Part shown: positions 60,107 through 64,000 of the stretch, piece after piece | Position numbering within the stretch: position 1 is the first letter of the stretch | How the letters are laid out: the number at the start of each line of letters is the position of its first letter | From: Aspergillus flavus | Taxonomy: Eukaryota > Ascomycota > Eurotiomycetes > Eurotiales > Aspergillaceae | Assembly (NCBI RefSeq): GCF_009017415.1 | Contig: NC_092404.1 | Span: 2,108,001 to 2,172,000 of the forward strand | Direction of reading: 5' to 3' | Length of the DNA stretch: 64,000 nucleotides | The notes under the pieces: generated by a model | Database searches by the model: none | Seen by the model: the letters and a program-made list of their open reading frames with translations, nothing else | Told to the model about the DNA's origin: nothing | Program-made: the position numbers and the translations under genes

Positions 60107-60618
60107 AGTACCCCAGTCGTGAAGGAGCTCTAGACGGAAAAGAAGGTGGTGATGGTTAAGAAAGACGGCGTTCGTTATCCCGAGGAGGTTCTAGACTCTG
60201 GATAATCAATTGGACCCGAAGGTGAAATAGGATGACCATCGCTCATCTCTCTTTCTTTTAATGGGTAATGCAGGTGAAGTTGGAAGGACATTGAATGTCC
60301 CGATTGGGGTTTTGGAATAAATGCGGAGAGAACGTGACGATGATTATGTCATGGTTTCTCCAATTTTATTTCATTTGCATGCTTTTGGCCTCACATCTTC
60401 TTCACTTGGTTCTTCGATATTTCTGTTGATATGTCATTTTCTGGCTCAGGTTAGCTCAGGATTAGATCAATCAACCATCAAATTTTCCCTTAGGAATAAA
60501 TCTCCCTCGATTTGCCCGCCACAACCGCAATTCCTCCGCAAGATAAATATTCTCCGCTCCGAATAGAACCTCCCACTCCATGTCCTTTTAGGTATTCAGC
60601 CATTCACCACACGCGACA
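60107..60618. other. Intergenic between SET and NOSIP-like genes
   Basis: About 510 bp, tandem genes on the plus strand. CT- and T-rich around 60350-60440, AT-rich leader before the ATG at 60619. Nothing else seen. Confidence 0.5.
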
Positions 60619-61897
60619 ATGGCCCATTCCAAACGTAACACCTCCCTCCCACACTTTACTTCCTACGAGCGCGGTCTCCTCCGCTCGCAATGGGGCACCC
60701 AACGCGGCGTCATCGGCCGCGACTCATTCCTTCCATTCGCTTCTTGTCGCCTGTGTCTACACCCCGCTCGAGCACCCGTCGTCGCCTGCGCAACCAACGG
60801 TGATATATTTTGTCGCGAATGCGCCATAAATGACCTCCTCGCCCAGCGACAGGACATTAAGCGGCTCGAACGAGAACGAGAGGAGGCTAAGAAACGACTC
60901 GCAGAAGAAGATGAGCGGACGTTGGAAGAGGCGCGTGAACGGGAGCTGCGCGAGTTTGAGCTCGTCAGTATGGGATTGGAGGTAGCGAAGAATAAATCTT
61001 CCGGGCAAGCGCAGAGTGACAATCATAAAAAGCGGAAGGCTGAGGAGGCTACGGAGGCACTGGCTGCGTTTAAGGCGAGGGAAATCGAAGTGGACGGCAA
61101 GCGAAAGAAGGTGTTTGAGCTGGATGAAAAGGAGATGGCACGGGTTGCTCGGGAGGAGCAGGAGCGGCTCAAGCAACAGCTGAAGAAGGAAAAGGTAGGA
61201 ATAAACGGGTATCCTGTTAGGGAGTACTATACTGACGGACAATAATCGCCAGTCTGAATCCAGCAAGTCTGCCCTGCCGTCATTCTGGGTTCCTTCGCTC
61301 ACTCCCAACACCGATCCGAATGAGATTGCGGCCAACAAGGCCGTCAAATTGACTCCTGTTTGCCCTGGATCGACGGATGAACACCGCCATAGCTATTCGC
61401 TCAAGTCGCTGGTCGACGTACATTTCACCGAGGAGAAGGCATCCGACGGCTCAATGGCGCGGATCTGTCCGAGTTGTAAGAAGACATTAACGAATGGACT
61501 CAAGGCGATGTGTAAGTACAACCTTCCAGTCGTGGACCTTCGGTCAGCGGTGACCAACTGACTTTTTATATCTATAGTGACCAAACCTTGTGGCCATGTT
61601 ATCTGTTCGCCTTGTGTGACCAAATTTATGACGCCGCACGATGCACCAGACCCACATGCTACCAAAGAAGAACAAGAGCAGACAGCTGCGCTTCACGGGT
61701 TAATTCTATGCTACGTTTGCGAGGCCGATATCACACCTCGTGATTCAACAGAGAATGGCAAGGAATCTGGAAAGAAAAAGAAGAAGGATAAGGAGACTAT
61801 TAAGCCCGGGCTAGTAGAGATCAGTTCAGAAGGAACAGGGTTTGCAGGGCGTGGTGGAAACGTAGCGACCAAGACGGGCGTTGCATTTCAATGCTGA
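60619..61897 (+). CDS. NOSIP-type RING/U-box protein, putative E3 ubiquitin ligase
   Basis: Exons 60619-61194, 61253-61511 and 61578-61897 give 384 residues. The N-terminus MAHSKRNTSLPHFTSYERG, with GLLRSQWGTQRGVIGRDSFL and CRLCLHPARAPVVACATNGDIFCRECAINDL, matches nitric oxide synthase-interacting protein (NOSIP), whose first half is a split U-box. A charged coiled coil follows (KRLEREREEAKKRLAEEDERTLE). The C-terminal RING has CPSCKKTL, LTKPCGHVICSPCVTKF and LCYVCEADIT. In animals NOSIP is a ubiquitin ligase and a late spliceosomal component; in fungi the role is inferred. The name refers to family only, as fungi lack that NOS. The two overlapping minus ORFs here are shadows. Confidence 0.9.
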
Positions 61898-62173
61898 ACT
61901 AGCTGCATTTCGTCGATTGCTTGGAGTATGGTGTAACGGATTAGGGGTATACATTGTGACATAGTTGGCACTGATAGACTATGCCGAACATTGGTAGACT
62001 GACGATCTATATGGGAAAAGAAATATATAGCATAGGTACAACGTCCGACGTGCATGCAACCCGTAAACGCCCGGACTATATAAACCAGTTATAAACCCGA
62101 AATTATTACATCCAAAATTACACAAATCGGCCGGAGCTGTCTAATCCCTCAAGGGACTCCGTCCATAGCCACT
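61898..62173. terminator. 3' region between convergent NOSIP and nuclease genes
   Basis: 276 bp, AT-rich with no ORF. It holds the ends of both convergent transcripts. Confidence 0.5.
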
Positions 62174-63181
62174 CTAATTCCGCTTGGCAGAGTTGTTAAA
62201 CTCGCGCACGACAACATCGCACTTGATTTCCTGGCAGAGACGCTTGCGACGGTTCGTCTCCAACTTGGAAACAAACTCCAGGCCGCTCGCGCGCTCGACC
62301 ACCTCAACCGGCACCTCAAACTCCGTCAGCCTCTTGTCGTTCGGAATGCGAGCATTGGGCAAGACAAAAGCACCCAAGGCAACCTTTCCCGTAGGAGAAG
62401 CGGGGCCCTCCTCGGCGTAAATAACCTTATAGAAGTGTGTGGGCACAGCAACATTAGGCGGGTTGCCAATCACCTCGTACGACACACGCCATTTGCCATC
62501 CGCATCACGTTGAGGGAGATACAGGGGACCGGTCACAACACGAACGGAAGGATACTTCTTGGCCAGGCCGCGGCAGAACTCCTCGAAATGCGCCCAGTAG
62601 TCCCGGTTGAATCCCTCACCCACTTGGGGGCACATGTTTGTCAAGGCAAAAGTAGCGTCCATAGCTTCCTGAGACCATTTTGCATCGGCCGCAGGCACCT
62701 GGTGGCCGCGATCGTAGCCGGAGCGGAAGTAATCGTTCAGTTTGGCGCGGAAGGCGGCGGGGATGGTGGTGTCTTCGTAGAAGGTGCTGTGTTTGCGGTC
62801 TGCGTTCTTCATCGCTAGCGAAGCCGGTGTGATGTGCTCGGCTACCCAGGCGGGATTGCGCGTGCGACGGTCGTATGCGCCGGCCAGAGGAGCTGAGAGC
62901 AGGGTATCAGCGACGGGGCCGGGGAAGCCATACTGGTAGATACCGGACGGGTCGACTGGTCCGGCGAGGGATTTGGCGGCGAGTGACGGGGCTGTCGGGT
63001 GGGTCGGGACAGGAGTGGTCGAGGTAACTGGTGCTGATGGAGGTAGCTTCTGCTGCTGCTGCTGCTGTTGTTGTTGTTGCTGTTGGGGCCGAGGGGAGGA
63101 AGAGGAATAGAGCAGCGCTGTAAGACCAGCTCCGGTGGCTGCGCTAGCCGCGGCGATTGCGGCGAAAGTTGCCTTGGACAT
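62174..63181 (-). CDS. nuc1: Mitochondrial DNA/RNA non-specific nuclease, EndoG/Nuc1 family
   Basis: Single exon, 335 residues. ATG at 63181 (MSKATFAAIAAASAATGAGL); the upstream 39 codons begin with TTG and are not used. A hydrophobic N-terminal segment with Ser tail fits mitochondrial targeting, followed by a Gln tract (12 Q, 63050-63085) and Pro-rich linker. The DNA/RNA endonuclease core has YDRGHQVPAADAKW with catalytic His160, TNMCPQ with the metal-binding Asn, and HFYKVIYA. The family cleaves nucleic acid in the mitochondrial intermembrane space and is released in cell death. All key residues are intact. Confidence 0.94.
   Translation of the reverse strand: MSKATFAAIAAASAATGAGLTALLYSSSSPRPQQQQQQQQQQQQKLPPSAPVTSTTPVPTHPTAPSLAAKSLAGPVDPSGIYQYGFPGPVADTLLSAPLAGAYDRRTRNPAWVAEHITPASLAMKNADRKHSTFYEDTTIPAAFRAKLNDYFRSGYDRGHQVPAADAKWSQEAMDATFALTNMCPQVGEGFNRDYWAHFEEFCRGLAKKYPSVRVVTGPLYLPQRDADGKWRVSYEVIGNPPNVAVPTHFYKVIYAEEGPASPTGKVALGAFVLPNARIPNDKRLTEFEVPVEVVERASGLEFVSKLETNRRKRLCQEIKCDVVVREFNNSAKRN
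63050..63085 (-). repeat. CAG/CAA trinucleotide repeat coding poly-Gln
   Basis: Twelve consecutive Gln codons, mixed CAG and CAA, between the targeting segment and the nuclease core. Likely variable in length between strains. Confidence 0.9.
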
Positions 63182-64000
63182 GCCGCTGAGAGGATTAAAG
63201 GAGGGGAGGAACAAGGGGAAACAAAGGCGGCAAGACGCGGACGGGGTTGAAAATGATGAAAGTCCGGGGAATAAACAAAAACTGCTGAAGAGAGCCAAAA
63301 TTGAAGCTAAAGTGGATGGCCAATCAGATGGCGGAGATCAGATGATGATCCAGGCACAGTGCCTCAGGTACCACACATAGAACATACAGGACAAACTGAT
63401 TGTCAAAATATCTTTACGATCTCTACAAGTATGAACAAAGCATAAATATCTAACGGAAGACGCATTCCTCTCTTTCTGTGTACTACACTGGATGATCCGA
63501 TGACCACGGCAGGTGAGCCCTGCAGCTGATCGAAAGGATAGTACTAAGGCATTCTCTCAGTCGAGAAGACTCAACAGGAGTACAGTAAAACCCCGCTATA
63601 AGCAATTTGAAGGGCTTGCTGAATTAGTTGCTTATAACGGGGTTTTACTGTACAAGGCTGTCGACTTGAGATCTACTCTTGTGAACTCATCGATATCAGG
63701 GAGGGGGGAAACAACTGTTCCTGGGGATGTCAACGAGCAGCCTCCTTATCCCCGTAAATAGCCGGAAATAGGTTCCTACATAGATACGGAAATCTCTTTA
63801 CAACCCGATCGGAAAATCAGAAACGAACTATCGAAAGTAAAAGACGGGGTAAGTCAAAGCTTTATTGCATAAAGAACCAATAACACTGTCAAACGATAGA
63901 TCGCATTTCTGATGGATCAGAATGTCTACTTGTCCAGTTGACCACCGCCCCCCGGAGAATTTGTCGACCAGATCTGCATTTTCCTGAATGCTCAGCCACA
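63182..64000. other. Right-edge intergenic with foldback element
   Basis: Promoter of the nuclease, then the 72-bp foldback at 63581-63652. The 82-codon plus ORF at 63513-63761 runs straight through that element and is not supported. Otherwise nothing recognised up to the window end. Confidence 0.55.
63581..63652. mobile_element. 72-bp foldback/MITE-like element, pogo/Fot1-type termini
   Basis: Left arm CAGTAAAACCCCG then CTATAAGCAA (63583-63605); right arm is its reverse complement (CAGTAAAACCCCG then TTATAAGCAA) with one mismatch over 23 bases. A short spacer (TTTGAAGGGCTTGCTGAA) separates them. Both ends abut TA, the target duplicated by Tc1/mariner and pogo elements, and CAGTAAAACCCC is a known style of pogo/Tigger/Fot1 end. 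Too short for a transposase, so a non-autonomous copy or solo foldback. Confidence 0.8.

Noticed and set aside
63513..63761. 82-codon plus-strand ORF over the foldback
   Set aside because: Reads through the inverted-repeat element; no motif.

Overview
This is a contiguous piece of nuclear DNA from a filamentous ascomycete, most probably an Aspergillus or close Eurotiales relative. The evidence is short spliceosomal introns (about 50-120 bp, GTANGT donors, YAG acceptors), genes on both strands without operons, pyrimidine-rich leaders, and a gene set typical of that group. I saw no prokaryotic features (CRISPR, riboswitches, Shine-Dalgarno sites). The track's alternative starts were checked against the bases: several apparent Met starts are really TTG or GTG, and I moved those to the first ATG.

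Layout, left to right. (1) 1-8.3 kb, all minus strand: a partial gene with a retropepsin-like domain lacking its catalytic Asp, an IAH1-type SGNH esterase, an MFS transporter and an alpha/beta hydrolase. (2) 9.9-13.9 kb: a CLC chloride channel/antiporter convergent with dihydrofolate reductase. (3) 15-20.5 kb: a small secreted Cys-rich protein, Mediator subunit Med22, splicing factor Cwc15, and, head-to-head with Cwc15, exosome subunit Rrp45. (4) 22.1-29.9 kb: a Drs2-type lipid flippase convergent with a large membrane protein. (5) 30.5-37.4 kb: a 5' fragment of a dual-specificity phosphatase, an X-family DNA polymerase, a NiCoT nickel/cobalt transporter, a doubtful small ORF and a conserved unknown protein. 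(6) 38.8-45.6 kb: a decayed, AT-biased phosphotransferase (APH/AIM9-like) pseudogene, then about 4.9 kb with no convincing gene. (7) 45.7-50 kb: a Dip5/AgtA-type amino-acid permease convergent with an Ecm14-type pseudo-carboxypeptidase. (8) 52.8-63.2 kb: a Sec7/PH Arf-GEF, a SET-domain protein, a NOSIP-type RING protein and an EndoG/Nuc1 nuclease. The right edge holds a 72-bp pogo/Fot1-like foldback element.

Most genes are independent housekeeping functions: RNA processing (Cwc15, Rrp45), transcription (Med22), membrane traffic (Drs2, Sec7 GEF), transport (CLC, NiCoT, MFS, permease), DNA repair (PolX) and folate metabolism (DHFR). I found no obvious new multigene system. The most interesting signals are the catalytically dead retropepsin-like domain at the left edge, the relic-rich tract at 38.8-45.3 kb, microexons of 7 and 11 nt, the foldback element, and a 9-mer (TACGGAGTA) that recurs only between genes.
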